Source: Neopusillimonas maritima (GTDB lineage: Bacteria; Pseudomonadota; Gammaproteobacteria; Burkholderiales; Burkholderiaceae_B). From it: DNA of 64,000 bases. A program made the translations under genes and the position numbers. Shown here one piece after another: positions 1 through 9,531 of the stretch (position 1 is the first letter of the stretch; each line of letters begins with the position of its first letter). Under the pieces are notes generated by a model. That model was given only the letters and a program-made list of their open reading frames with translations. It made no database searches and was not told the DNA's origin. The DNA lies in contig NZ_NQOU01000006.1 in NCBI RefSeq assembly GCF_003576595.1, positions 120,229-184,228 of the forward strand, given 5' to 3'.

Positions 1-174
1 CAGCATCATTAATACCGTGGTTTTACCAGAGCCTGATGGGCCAAGAAGGGTGACGAACTCGCCTTCTTTTACTTCCAGATTGAAATCTTTTACGACCAGC
101 GTTTTTTGATCGTAGGTTTTCTTAACGTTGCGAAAAGTTAGAAAAGGGTCGGTTGCCGCTTGTGGTTGTTGCAT
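1..174 (-). CDS. ABC transporter ATP-binding protein, N-terminal 58 residues (partial)
   Basis: The reverse strand reads from an ATG at 174 off the left edge of the window, so only the first 58 codons are visible. The segment carries the typical start of an ABC ATPase: a short lead, an aromatic-containing first strand ([11 protein letters not shown]), then the Walker A motif GPSGSGKTT near residues 45-53. The wording around it ([19 protein letters not shown]) is that of importer ATPases of the PotA/CysA/UgpC type, often for polyamines or other small solutes. The substrate cannot be read from this fragment. The Q-loop, signature and Walker B lie outside the window. It is divergent from the sensor kinase at 329, with a 154-base gap that must hold both promoters. 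Confidence 0.9.
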   Translation of the reverse strand, partial: MQQPQAATDPFLTFRNVKKTYDQKTLVVKDFNLEVKEGEFVTLLGPSGSGKTTVLMML

Positions 175-328
175 TGGAACGTTGAATTATGCGCGGAGAT
201 GCCGCGCTTTGGTGCACGGTCTTCAGGTTGATTTGTTGCTGTGCAGGATAGCACTACCGCCCTAGGTTGGGCACAAGGGTTTCCCCTGTATTTCGTGTAC
301 GAGTGACGGGTACGCGGTATAGTGCGCC

Positions 329-2296
329 ATGCGTTTTATTGGCAAAGTCCTCAACACCCTATTGATCTTGGCATGTTTCGCCTTTGCCTGGGCATGGGGG
401 CAGGTCGCCGTTGCGCAGACCGCCTTGGGGCAAGGCATTACATTTCAGTGGTATGAGGATGTCGACGGATCGCTCACAGTGGATGAGTTCCTGGCATTGC
501 CAAACGAGAAAATCAAAACCAGTAATCGCGTTTTATCCTTGGGATACACACGTTCTGCATTGTGGGTCCGTTTTTTCGCTCCGGTAGATAACGAGGCGCG
601 GTGGTTACAGTTACGGCCCAATTTTTTGGATGACGTCACCTTGTTTTATCGGCCCAGCGCTGGGCCACAAGTAGCCGAAAATCCGCACCCTTGGGTGGTT
701 CGCCAGACGGGGGATCGGTGGCCGCAAGCCCGCGGGGAAATTGACTATCGTTTTCCTGTCTATGTTTTACCGGCGTTGAGCGATCAAGCGGGGTATGAAG
801 TGCTGGTGCGAGTGCAAAGTACCAGCGCTGTATTGTTGCAGGCGTCGTTGTGGTCGCCCACCGCTTTTGTTCAAGCCTCAACCCGAAGTACCGCATTCTG
901 GGGCTTTTATTTCGGTTTGGCGGCGTTCTCAAGTATTTTGGCGCTGATTGCAGCCGTTTATTTGCGCCGGCGATTGGTGTGGGCGCTGCTGGCGTTCTCT
1001 TTATCTTATTGGCTTGTGGCTTGCATACAGGGTTTTGTCGATTGGATGCTGCGTCCGCACTTTGCACTGGTTCAGCACTATTTAACCGGTATTCTCACCC
1101 TGCTAACGTATACAAGCCTGCTTTGGCTGGCCACCGAGGCGCTGGATTTGCGCAAGCACCACCCGCGTTTGAATCGGCTGATGTGGTTCATTATTGGTTT
1201 GAATCTTTTTCTGCAAGTCAGTATTCCGTTTGATTTTTATGCTTTGGCCATCAATATTCAGGGCGTTGTATTTATTGTGACTGCCGTCGTGTTGGCTGTC
1301 AGTGCCTGGACGATTTGGCGCGATGCACAAAGCGGCGTAATGACGTTGGTGGTGGGCTTAATGCCGATGCTGTATGTCATTTCGGGCTTGTTGGCATTGG
1401 CGTCTTTATTCGGTTGGATTCCCTACGATGAAACCGTGTATGGTATTTGGCAGTACGTGATTATGGTCAATATGTTCACGATACTTGCCTGGGTGGCTTT
1501 GCTTGTACGACAAGAATCGCGGGAAGCGCAAAGTCGCGTTCAATTGGCGCGTGAGCTTGATATCGAGCGCGAAGCCAGCTTTCATCAGCGCCAGTTTATT
1601 GGCATGGTCGCGCACGAGTTTCGCAATCCGTTGGCGGTTATTTCAAGTGCATTGGAAAATTTGCAATTGAAGTCTATTTCCGACGTACAGCGTCGGCGTC
1701 GATACCGCAATATGCGCCTGGCCACGAATAGGCTGGTTCAACTTACCGACAATTGTCTGGCGGATTCGCGTTTGAATGCAGAAGGGCTAACGTTGCAGCG
1801 CGATAGGGTGAATGTGCTGGATATGGTGCGTTCCGCCACCGAAGTGGTGGATCGGTCTGAGCGTCATCGTTGGCGTTTGTCGGTGAACGGCGAGGTAGGC
1901 CAACATAATTTGCGTTGTGATGTTCCGGTGCTTGCCGACCAGGCGATGTTGCGTATCGCATTGTCGAATTTGCTCGACAATGCGGTGAAATATAGTGAGC
2001 AGGGGCCGGTGGATATCGATGTGACGACACGTACGAGCGGCGTTGAAGAGCGTGTTGTTTGCATTTCGGTTCGTGACCGGGGTAAGGGCGTGGCCGCCGC
2101 TGATGCAGACATTATTTTCGAACGTTATCGGCGCCATGCATCGCAAGAAGCAGGGGGCGGTGGGGAAGACCCCGGTGGCACCGGCCTGGGCTTATATGTT
2201 GCGCGCCAGATCGCGCGTGCACACGGCGGTGATTTAGTGTTGGCACACAGTTCCGTTGAAGGCAGTTGTTTTAAGTTGTTCATACCCGGTGCATAG
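329..2296 (+). CDS. Hybrid-less sensor histidine kinase with 7TMR-DISM sensory region
   Basis: A 655-residue membrane kinase. A signal peptide (residues 1 to about 30) is followed by a periplasmic domain of the 7TMR-DISM extracellular type (about 40-180, with RSALWVRF and WLQLRP), a run of seven hydrophobic segments (about 185-400), a short coiled-coil linker rich in R and E, and the kinase core. The phospho-accepting His is H429 in VAHEFRNPLAVISS. The N box is in LSNLLDNAVKYSE and the ATP lid in GTGLGLYVARQIA. The DISM fold is known to bind carbohydrate-like or other small ligands, but the ligand here is unknown. There is no receiver domain. The response regulator gene starts 35 bases downstream on the same strand, so the two form a pair, and the autotransporter that follows is the obvious candidate target. 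Confidence 0.92.
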   Translation: MRFIGKVLNTLLILACFAFAWAWGQVAVAQTALGQGITFQWYEDVDGSLTVDEFLALPNEKIKTSNRVLSLGYTRSALWVRFFAPVDNEARWLQLRPNFLDDVTLFYRPSAGPQVAENPHPWVVRQTGDRWPQARGEIDYRFPVYVLPALSDQAGYEVLVRVQSTSAVLLQASLWSPTAFVQASTRSTAFWGFYFGLAAFSSILALIAAVYLRRRLVWALLAFSLSYWLVACIQGFVDWMLRPHFALVQHYLTGILTLLTYTSLLWLATEALDLRKHHPRLNRLMWFIIGLNLFLQVSIPFDFYALAINIQGVVFIVTAVVLAVSAWTIWRDAQSGVMTLVVGLMPMLYVISGLLALASLFGWIPYDETVYGIWQYVIMVNMFTILAWVALLVRQESREAQSRVQLARELDIEREASFHQRQFIGMVAHEFRNPLAVISSALENLQLKSISDVQRRRRYRNMRLATNRLVQLTDNCLADSRLNAEGLTLQRDRVNVLDMVRSATEVVDRSERHRWRLSVNGEVGQHNLRCDVPVLADQAMLRIALSNLLDNAVKYSEQGPVDIDVTTRTSGVEERVVCISVRDRGKGVAAADADIIFERYRRHASQEAGGGGEDPGGTGLGLYVARQIARAHGGDLVLAHSSVEGSCFKLFIPGA

Positions 2297-2331
2297 GCAG
2301 GCCGGATAAGAACCTAAAGGGGAGTGAGTGG

Positions 2332-3027
2332 GTGAAGGCAGGGCGTCAGGCACGGATTGCCATTATTGAGGATAACGTGGGGCTTCAGGAGGAACTGATT
2401 TTCTTTCTGGAGTCGAAAGGGTTTTCCGTGTGGGCCGTGCCCAGTGCAGAGGCATTTTGGAAGCGCTTGCATGCCGCCCCTGTTGATATCGTGCTCGTGG
2501 ATATTGGCTTGCCGGGAGAAGACGGCTTTAGTGTGCTGGAGTATTTACGCGGACTGGGGGCGTACGGTTTGGTTGTGATGAGTGCGCGTGGCGCTCAAGC
2601 CGATCGGGCACGCGGACTAGCGCTCGGTGCGGATGCCTATTTGGTGAAACCAGTTAATTTTGCCGATTTGGCGGTTGTTCTGGCGCGGTTGTGGCAACGC
2701 TTAACGCAAGATAGCGATCATGGCGCCGCCGGCAATAGCGACGCATTAGCGTGGGCCTTGCGCGATGCGTGCCTGGTGGCGCCACAGGGGCAAAATTTAC
2801 GGTTAACAGAACAGGAAACGCGTTTGTTGGAGACGTTGATGCGCTATCCCAATGAGGTTTGCGATAAAGCGTATTTGCATGAACACCTTTTCGGTTTTCA
2901 TGAAGAACCCGACACGCACCGCATTGACGTGGTGTTGAGCCGTTTGCGAAATAAGGCGCGCAAGGCGCAGTTTCCTTTGCCGATTCGGGTGGTGTTCGGC
3001 AAGGGTATTGTGTTCCTGGTTGATTAA
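2332..3027 (+). CDS. OmpR/PhoB-type response regulator
   Basis: 231 residues, starting with GTG after the purine-rich AAAGGGGAG. The receiver domain (about 7-120) has the acidic pair E13-D14, phospho-acceptor D57 in VLVDIGLPGEDG, S84 and K106 (LVKP), so all residues needed for phosphorylation are present. The C-terminal half (about 140-231) is a winged-helix DNA-binding domain ending in the recognition-helix pattern THRIDVVLSRLRNKAR and a beta hairpin (GKGIVFLVD). It is the cognate regulator of the kinase just upstream, with which it is probably cotranscribed. The autotransporter starts 107 bases after its stop, across a spacer with three 9-bp repeats that could be its binding site. That control relationship is inferred from position only. 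Confidence 0.93.
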   Translation: MKAGRQARIAIIEDNVGLQEELIFFLESKGFSVWAVPSAEAFWKRLHAAPVDIVLVDIGLPGEDGFSVLEYLRGLGAYGLVVMSARGAQADRARGLALGADAYLVKPVNFADLAVVLARLWQRLTQDSDHGAAGNSDALAWALRDACLVAPQGQNLRLTEQETRLLETLMRYPNEVCDKAYLHEHLFGFHEEPDTHRIDVVLSRLRNKARKAQFPLPIRVVFGKGIVFLVD

Positions 3028-3052
3028 TTGCGCGCTGTCGTTATTACCACAC

Positions 3053-3079
3053 ATTGAGACAATTGAGACAATTGAGACT
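3053..3079 (+). repeat. Three tandem 9-bp repeats (ATTGAGACA) upstream of the autotransporter
   Basis: Units at 3053-3061, 3062-3070 and 3071-3079 read ATTGAGACA, ATTGAGACA and ATTGAGACT. They lie in the only non-coding space between the response-regulator stop and the autotransporter start. Each unit contains TTGAGA, a fair match to a -35 hexamer. The array could bind the neighbouring regulator, or change promoter spacing by slippage. Neither is shown by the sequence. Confidence 0.8.
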
Positions 3080-3134
3080 GACGTAAGAGTGGCATGCTGT
3101 GGCACATTTTCAGCAAATCTTTGTTGGAATGTGA

Positions 3135-6100
3135 ATGAAAAAGCCGTTGTTGTTGCCCAATGTTGTATTGATGTCTTTGTTTGCGTACGCGGCCGGCGTG
3201 CAGGCGGGTACGGCCAGGGTGGAAACGGATGAGTCTGACCCAACGCGTCAATGGCAAATAAATGGCAGTGCGGTTAATTTAAATACCAATATCGATGTGT
3301 CAACGGGCTTTGATGCCGGTCTGAACCTCGACGGACTCTCCAACTTCAAGCAACAGAAGTTGAGTTTTTTGAACAGCGCAAATCAGACGCCGCTTTCCAT
3401 GACTGCGACTGTGTATGGTGTTGTTCCTAACCGTCCTCAACCCGCCCACTTGATTTCCAACGCGAACCAAAGCCTGGTTTCGGTAGTAGGCGTGGGCTCG
3501 AGCGACTTGCACCATAATACAGGTGCTGTTGGTCCTACTATTAACGGCACAATTAAAACAAGTGTTTATGTCGCGCTTGATGGTGGAAAGTACAACGCCA
3601 ATGACGGTGGGCCCACGAGTGTTTACCACTTTCGTTCGCAAGGTGCCGACGGCAACAGCGATGAGTCGGGGTTCGTGGCGGCAGATCCTTTTGGTGCAAA
3701 CGGCGGGAATGTGTCGGTTGACCTGTATAACTATGACAGTGCTCGTGCTAATGCGATTACTGCATCGGGAACGTTGGCGCAAGGGTCGAGTAGTTTGCCA
3801 TGGGAGGCAGGTGCGGCCTTGCTATCGGCCGTTTCACAGGGCGGGCAAGGCACCGTTCGTGACGCATTGCCGTTCGATGGCGGGTTTGGAGGTAATGTGT
3901 CGGTATGGACCGATCAGAACGCAGTTCTTACACTGGATGTGAATGCAAAGGCAAATTCCCCAGTGGTGGGTTTACTGGCACTATCGCGCGGTGGAAAAGG
4001 CTCTACTGTTGACGATCGTACGGGCCACAACGGTAAAGGCGGGGAAGTGGATGTTACGTTCTCCAGCATTATCGAGGGCAGCAAGCCCTATTCAATGGGC
4101 ATTGTGGCGGCAAGTGTGGGCGCCGCTTCACAGTATGAAACGTTAACTCGACCCAGCGCTTCCGGTGGCGGCAGCAATGTTTCCGTGCGGCTGGAGTATG
4201 CCGATATCAATCTTTCCAGTACAAATACCATTGGCGTGGTGGCAACCAGTACCGCCGAGAACCCCAAAGCCAACGGCAGTATTGGCGGCTCGGGCAACAG
4301 CTACCGCGATGTGCTGGTATCGCTTGACTCCTCTAGTTCCATTTCGGTCGGAAATACCACCGACACGGCAACGGCTACTGACACCACAATTGGCGTCTTG
4401 GCGAACAGCGCGGTGGGCTGGAGCAGCCAACCGTTTTTGGGTACGGCCCCTAGCTCCATGTCATCGCCCGGCAGTGTGGGTAATGTCACCATAGAAAACA
4501 AAGGCAGTATCACGGCATTGGGTAGTGGCGCCATTGGTGTACTGGCGCAGTCGATCGCCGGCAATGGGGCGAGTGCCAGTGGTGGCGTGTTGTCGTTTAT
4601 TGGTGACTCCGGCGGAGCCGGTGGTACGGCCGGTAAAGTGACTTATAAGGGTGACGGCGGCAAAATTACCGCCAAGGGCGCGGGTGCAACGGGCTTGCTG
4701 ATGCAGTCTATTGCCGGTGGTGGTGGTGACGGTGGCAATGCCGCAGGCTTGTTTGTGGCTGTGGGCGGCCATGGCGGTCATGGTGGTGAAGCCGGTACGG
4801 TGAGTTTTTCACAAAAGAACCGTGCCAGCATCACGACCGAAGGCAATTACGCGCAAGGCGTTGTGCTGCAGTCGGTGGGCGGCGGCGGCGGTAATGGCGG
4901 GCATTCCAGCTCGTATTCAGTTGGTGTGCCAACTTCGACTTCAATCGGGGGGCGTGGAGGTATTGGCGGTGATGGCGGAACGCTTGAATTTGGCGGGTTG
5001 AGTGATTCAGGGTCGGATCAGACCAGCACCATCACAACCTCCGGGCAGCACGCCCATGGCGTGGTGGCGCATACGATTGGTTCGGGCGGCGGCAAGGGTG
5101 GTGCGGCCCACAGTTATGACGGCGGTGTAGGGTTGAACGTAGCGCTGGGCGTGGGCGGTGATGGCGGCCATGCCGGTAACGGCGGCGATATTAAAGGCGT
5201 TAGTGGCGCGCCGGCCGCTTCGTCTTTCGGCGACGTTATTACAACGGGGCACGATGCCATTGGCATGCTGCTGCAAAGTATTGGCGGCGGCGGTGGTGTT
5301 GGGGGCGCCTCTACGGCCGATGCCTTTTCTACGTTGTCGATTCCGGAAGTGCCCAATATTAACGTGGGCATTGCGGTTGGCGGTACCGGCGGCATGGGCG
5401 GCAATGGCGGCAAAATTAATTTTGACCTTGCCAACAACATGACCACTCGCGGTGCGTTTTCCCACGGCTTTGTATTGCAAAGCGTAGGGGGTGGCGGTGG
5501 CGTGGGGGGTGATGCCACAGCAGGTGCAGCGGCTATTCTGGCCAACAATGAATTCACCATGAATACTACGTTGGGCTTAGGCGGTGATGGTGGCGCGGGT
5601 GGAAAAGGCGGCGCCATTGTCCTGGGTTTATCGGGTACCCAAGCCACACGCGGTCATGGGGCTTTGGCGATTCTTGCGCAGTCGATTGGCGGTGGCGGCG
5701 GTGCCGGTGGTGTGGGTAATGCGGCTAGCGTGGTGGCCATTCCGTTGGAAGAGAAGAATTATCAATTGGGTTTAAGTGCCGGCGGTAAAGGAGGCAGCGG
5801 AGCTACGGGTGGCAGTATCACGGCGACTACTCATGGTGATTCCGTTTTGAGTACCCTGGGTTCGGGCGCGCCTGCTTTGGTTGCGCAAAGCGTTGGTGGT
5901 GGCGGTGGTGTGGCAGGAAATGCAGGTAGCCAGGGCATTGGCGGCAAACTTACTACGAAAGTTTCGGTGGGCGGCGATGGCGGGTCCGGCAATCACGGCG
6001 GCAATGTATCGGTTTTGCACTCCGGCAAAATCACAACGGGCGGACGTTACCAGGTGCAGTATCAGACTGAATCGGGCGAAACGGCATTGACCACGCCTAT

Positions 6101-9100
6101 TGCCATAGGCGGCAGTTCTCATGGGATTGTGGCGCAAAGTATTGGCGGTGGTGGCGGCATGGCTGGTAATGCCGACCCGGCGAAAAGTATTCTGCCCGAT
6201 TTGGCTGAAACCATTATTGACGATGTCAATAAAATCATGGATGCGAAAGGCACCATTTTGTGGATCGCCAGCCGTGTTGTGAATTGGCAGAAAGAAGAGC
6301 ATGAGTTCCCGAAATCGTATTCGGTTTCGTTGGCCGTGGGGGGAACGGGTGGCGCCGGCGGTAATGGCGGCGATGTCGATGTGACGCTGGAAAAAGGTGC
6401 GCAAATCGTTACGCAAGGCCATCGTTCCTACGGTATTTTTGCCCAATCAGTAGGCGGTGGCGGCGGCGAAGCAGGTGAAGCCACCGGTGATGCCATTCTG
6501 GACGCCGATGCGGAGTTAAGCCCGCTTACCGGTGCTGATTTTTCCCTGGGTATCAATGTAGGGGGTGGTGGCGGTGCTGCCGGTGATGGTGGTGCGGTTT
6601 CCGTGCATACCGGCAATTTTGGCAGCAATCAGCGCGATAATTTTATTACGACGGCCGGCTATGCTTCGCATGCTGTGTTTATGCAGTCGGTAGGCGGTGG
6701 CGGTGGCGTAGGGCATGAAGGCTCGATTTTCGGCCTTGGTGAAAAATTGGCAGGCGCCGATGTGCCAACGATCACGCTGGGTAAAGCGCCGAGTAGTTCA
6801 GGAGCATCCGGTAAGGGGGGCGAAATTTATTATGGAGCACTTTCCAAGCCCGCTTCCCAACGGGCTTGGATAACCACCGCGGGTGACGATGCCGCCGCCA
6901 TTTTTGCCCAATCCGTGGGTGGCGCTGGGGGCACGGCGACCATGGGTTGCACGAATAGCGGATTAAGCACGCTACAAGCCACCAGTGCTTGTCATACGAA
7001 CGCTGAGACAGCGACGTCCGACACGCCATTCAAGGATGTCCCGAAGAGGTTTGTGAACGGGCAACAGAGTTACAAGTTGAGTATTTCACCTCAAGGTGGT
7101 GCCTGGAGTGATGGCGGTTCCGTTTCGCTGCTTCCAGGTGCAGGTACATATACAACAACTGGTAACCGTAGCCCCGCCTTCATGGCCCAGTCGATTGGGG
7201 GTGGCGGCGGTTACATTACGACTCATAACGAGCATATTGAAAGTGCCACCATTAACGGGATCAACGGCGGTACCGGCGGCGACATTCTGGTTGATTTGCG
7301 CGACGTTGCCATTAACACGAGCGGTCATGGCGCCTGGGGTGTGCTGGCGCAGTCGGTTGGATCCGGCGGTGGTGTGTTGGCCGATCTGGCGGGCGAGGTC
7401 ACATTTGAAAACACCGCGATCTCGTCTTCTCGCAAAGGTGGTCAACACGGCGGCGATATCACTGTAACGGTCAGGTCGGGTTCCGATATTAACGTGGGTA
7501 CAGGCATGACGTCGGTTGCCAACGCGCACGGTATTGTCGCCCAAAGTTTGGGTTCATCGGGTGGGTTGCGCAGCGATGGCGATAAATTGGTGTTTGACGG
7601 TAAAAACAGTTCGGTCAGCGACGGTTATGGTGGCGCCATTACCATTACAGTTGAAGATAATGCCTCGGTGTCCACTGATGCAACAGGTGGCATTGGCATA
7701 CTGGCCCATAGTTCCGGTCAATATGCCAACCATGATAAAAAAGGCATCACTGTGCAAGTAGACGGCGATGTCAGTGCCGGATATACGGGGAACAGCCCAA
7801 TCACGGGGCATCACCTGGACGGCGTGGGTGTTATGGTGATGGGCGGCGCGGTGAAAGACTCGGGCTTTGCAAACACGATTAATGTGAACGGCAGGGTCAT
7901 GCTGGCGTATTCCGACGCGAAGGGTTACGGAATCAAAACCGACTACGGCATAACCAACATTAACAATTTCGGCCTCATTCAAGGCAGCGTTGATATGGGT
8001 TCAACGCCTGGTACCCTTACCAACAATCAAAGCGGCACGCTGGAAATGGGCAGCATTTACCGGGTGGGGAACAACAGTCTGCATAATTACGGCACCCTGC
8101 AGGTGGGGACCGAGCAGTCTGTTTCCACCACTACTCTTTATGGCACCATGCATCAATATGAAGGCGGGCGGCTGGTGTTTACGGTTGATGCGGCCTCCAG
8201 TGGTGACAAGCACGACAAACTGGTTGTCGATGGCACAGCAAACCTGGGTGGTGTCATTGAGGTTTATGCTGACAGTTTGTTGCCCGGTTCCTACGCGTTC
8301 ATTGATGCCACCAACTTGAATTTTACGGGTAGCTTTGCCGATGCATTGCTTTACGATTGGGTACCTACGTTTAGCGCCAGCGGGCTTTCGGCTACACCGA
8401 CTGCCAATTTCAATGGCGCACATTTGAATTTAAGGGGCACGGCTGCGAGCCTGGCTGATTATATTGCCCGTGGTTGGCAAAGTGCCGATGTGGCCAAAGC
8501 AGGGTTGTTTGCCCATTTGCATCATGTTGAAACAAGCGAAAAATACCAGGAAACGCTGGAGCAGTTGGGTGGCCAGCAGTTCCAGGCGCAAACCCAGCAG
8601 ATGGTCGCTTCGTCTTTTGGTGGTTTCAATGACGCCTTGCGATGCCCGCGTGACGGTATGGGCGTTCGCCAGGGTGCGCAGGGTTGTGTGTGGGCTGAAG
8701 CTACGGGTAATCACACGCGTCAGACTGAACAATCTGAAAACCTGGGGTTTAGCTCCGAGGGTGGCGGAGTGCGCATGGGCGCACAACGCGCACTTAATGA
8801 TGTGGTGACCCTGGGGTCGGCCTTTGGCGTGAATCGCAACCGGCTAACCTCCACCGGGTTCAGCAGCAAGGGCAATGCGTTCGATGCAACGGTTTCTTTG
8901 TCTCGCGACGTGGGGAACTGGACCTTTTCCGGTGCGGTGATGGCGGCGTATGGCCGATTCCACAATGATCGTACAGTTGATTTTGGGGCGGGCGGCGCGT
9001 CTCGGGGCATAAACGCCACCTATAGCAGCCGCTCCACCACCACTCTGTTGGGCGCGCGTTTACGTGCGGCATACAACATGAGTTTCAACAATTATTATTT

Positions 9101-9524
9101 GCGACCTTTAGTGGACGTGGATATATTGCACAGCCGCAGTCCCTCATTTACCGAGTCGGATTCAGGGCCGCTGCAGTTAGAGGTGGGTTCGGCCAAGCAG
9201 ACACAAATCGTAGTCAGCCCCACCCTTGAAACAGGTGCGTCTTTCGATGTGGGCTCGGAAACGTTGATGCGGGCATATGCCGGCGTCGGCGTGAGTATGT
9301 ATTCCGATGCCAAGCACACCAGTCAAAATCGCTTTAATAAAGCCCTAACATCAAGCGGAACGTTTACGTCTGAACAAGATACTCCCTCGGTTTTGGGCCG
9401 TTTAAGCCTGGGCGTGGAGTTTGCACGTGAAGATAATCTTAGCTTTAGCGCCGAATACGGTTTGCAGGCAGGCGGAGGCTATCGTTCGCAGAACCTGAAT
9501 GCACGGCTAACCTATCGTTTTTAA
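3135..9524 (+). CDS. Giant type V secreted autotransporter with about 16 glycine-rich repeats
   Basis: 2129 residues. It has an N-terminal signal peptide (MKKPLLLPN...GVQA, about 1-25), a very long passenger, and a C-terminal beta-barrel (about 1850-2129, ending in the aromatic LTYRF expected for BAM recognition). The passenger repeats a module every 70-110 residues whose core is a small residue, then A/LQS(I/V)GGGGGxGG, usually preceded by ITT(A/S)G-(H/Y)-(G/A)-hydrophobic. I count about 16 core copies from LAQSIAGNGAS to LAHSSGQYANHD, degrading at both ends. This pattern fits a long right-handed beta-helix with glycine-rich turns. Two cysteine pairs are visible: one in the late passenger (TMGC...SAC) and one at the start of the barrel region (LRCPRDG...GCVW). 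No protease triad was recognised, so an adhesin or surface-fibre role is the likeliest. Short SD GGA is 6 bases before the ATG. Confidence 0.9.
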   Translation: MKKPLLLPNVVLMSLFAYAAGVQAGTARVETDESDPTRQWQINGSAVNLNTNIDVSTGFDAGLNLDGLSNFKQQKLSFLNSANQTPLSMTATVYGVVPNRPQPAHLISNANQSLVSVVGVGSSDLHHNTGAVGPTINGTIKTSVYVALDGGKYNANDGGPTSVYHFRSQGADGNSDESGFVAADPFGANGGNVSVDLYNYDSARANAITASGTLAQGSSSLPWEAGAALLSAVSQGGQGTVRDALPFDGGFGGNVSVWTDQNAVLTLDVNAKANSPVVGLLALSRGGKGSTVDDRTGHNGKGGEVDVTFSSIIEGSKPYSMGIVAASVGAASQYETLTRPSASGGGSNVSVRLEYADINLSSTNTIGVVATSTAENPKANGSIGGSGNSYRDVLVSLDSSSSISVGNTTDTATATDTTIGVLANSAVGWSSQPFLGTAPSSMSSPGSVGNVTIENKGSITALGSGAIGVLAQSIAGNGASASGGVLSFIGDSGGAGGTAGKVTYKGDGGKITAKGAGATGLLMQSIAGGGGDGGNAAGLFVAVGGHGGHGGEAGTVSFSQKNRASITTEGNYAQGVVLQSVGGGGGNGGHSSSYSVGVPTSTSIGGRGGIGGDGGTLEFGGLSDSGSDQTSTITTSGQHAHGVVAHTIGSGGGKGGAAHSYDGGVGLNVALGVGGDGGHAGNGGDIKGVSGAPAASSFGDVITTGHDAIGMLLQSIGGGGGVGGASTADAFSTLSIPEVPNINVGIAVGGTGGMGGNGGKINFDLANNMTTRGAFSHGFVLQSVGGGGGVGGDATAGAAAILANNEFTMNTTLGLGGDGGAGGKGGAIVLGLSGTQATRGHGALAILAQSIGGGGGAGGVGNAASVVAIPLEEKNYQLGLSAGGKGGSGATGGSITATTHGDSVLSTLGSGAPALVAQSVGGGGGVAGNAGSQGIGGKLTTKVSVGGDGGSGNHGGNVSVLHSGKITTGGRYQVQYQTESGETALTTPIAIGGSSHGIVAQSIGGGGGMAGNADPAKSILPDLAETIIDDVNKIMDAKGTILWIASRVVNWQKEEHEFPKSYSVSLAVGGTGGAGGNGGDVDVTLEKGAQIVTQGHRSYGIFAQSVGGGGGEAGEATGDAILDADAELSPLTGADFSLGINVGGGGGAAGDGGAVSVHTGNFGSNQRDNFITTAGYASHAVFMQSVGGGGGVGHEGSIFGLGEKLAGADVPTITLGKAPSSSGASGKGGEIYYGALSKPASQRAWITTAGDDAAAIFAQSVGGAGGTATMGCTNSGLSTLQATSACHTNAETATSDTPFKDVPKRFVNGQQSYKLSISPQGGAWSDGGSVSLLPGAGTYTTTGNRSPAFMAQSIGGGGGYITTHNEHIESATINGINGGTGGDILVDLRDVAINTSGHGAWGVLAQSVGSGGGVLADLAGEVTFENTAISSSRKGGQHGGDITVTVRSGSDINVGTGMTSVANAHGIVAQSLGSSGGLRSDGDKLVFDGKNSSVSDGYGGAITITVEDNASVSTDATGGIGILAHSSGQYANHDKKGITVQVDGDVSAGYTGNSPITGHHLDGVGVMVMGGAVKDSGFANTINVNGRVMLAYSDAKGYGIKTDYGITNINNFGLIQGSVDMGSTPGTLTNNQSGTLEMGSIYRVGNNSLHNYGTLQVGTEQSVSTTTLYGTMHQYEGGRLVFTVDAASSGDKHDKLVVDGTANLGGVIEVYADSLLPGSYAFIDATNLNFTGSFADALLYDWVPTFSASGLSATPTANFNGAHLNLRGTAASLADYIARGWQSADVAKAGLFAHLHHVETSEKYQETLEQLGGQQFQAQTQQMVASSFGGFNDALRCPRDGMGVRQGAQGCVWAEATGNHTRQTEQSENLGFSSEGGGVRMGAQRALNDVVTLGSAFGVNRNRLTSTGFSSKGNAFDATVSLSRDVGNWTFSGAVMAAYGRFHNDRTVDFGAGGASRGINATYSSRSTTTLLGARLRAAYNMSFNNYYLRPLVDVDILHSRSPSFTESDSGPLQLEVGSAKQTQIVVSPTLETGASFDVGSETLMRAYAGVGVSMYSDAKHTSQNRFNKALTSSGTFTSEQDTPSVLGRLSLGVEFAREDNLSFSAEYGLQAGGGYRSQNLNARLTYRF

Positions 9525-9531
9525 CGCGGTG

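Noticed and set aside
5772..6446. 224-codon reverse-strand frame inside the autotransporter, rich in Ala, Thr, Asn and Arg
   Set aside because: Antisense of the Gly-rich repeats; composition follows from the sense codons, and no SD is present.
4500..7600. Glycine-repeat region as a possible CRISPR-like or satellite array
   Set aside because: The repeats are in-frame protein modules of varying length and sequence, with no constant repeat-spacer pattern.
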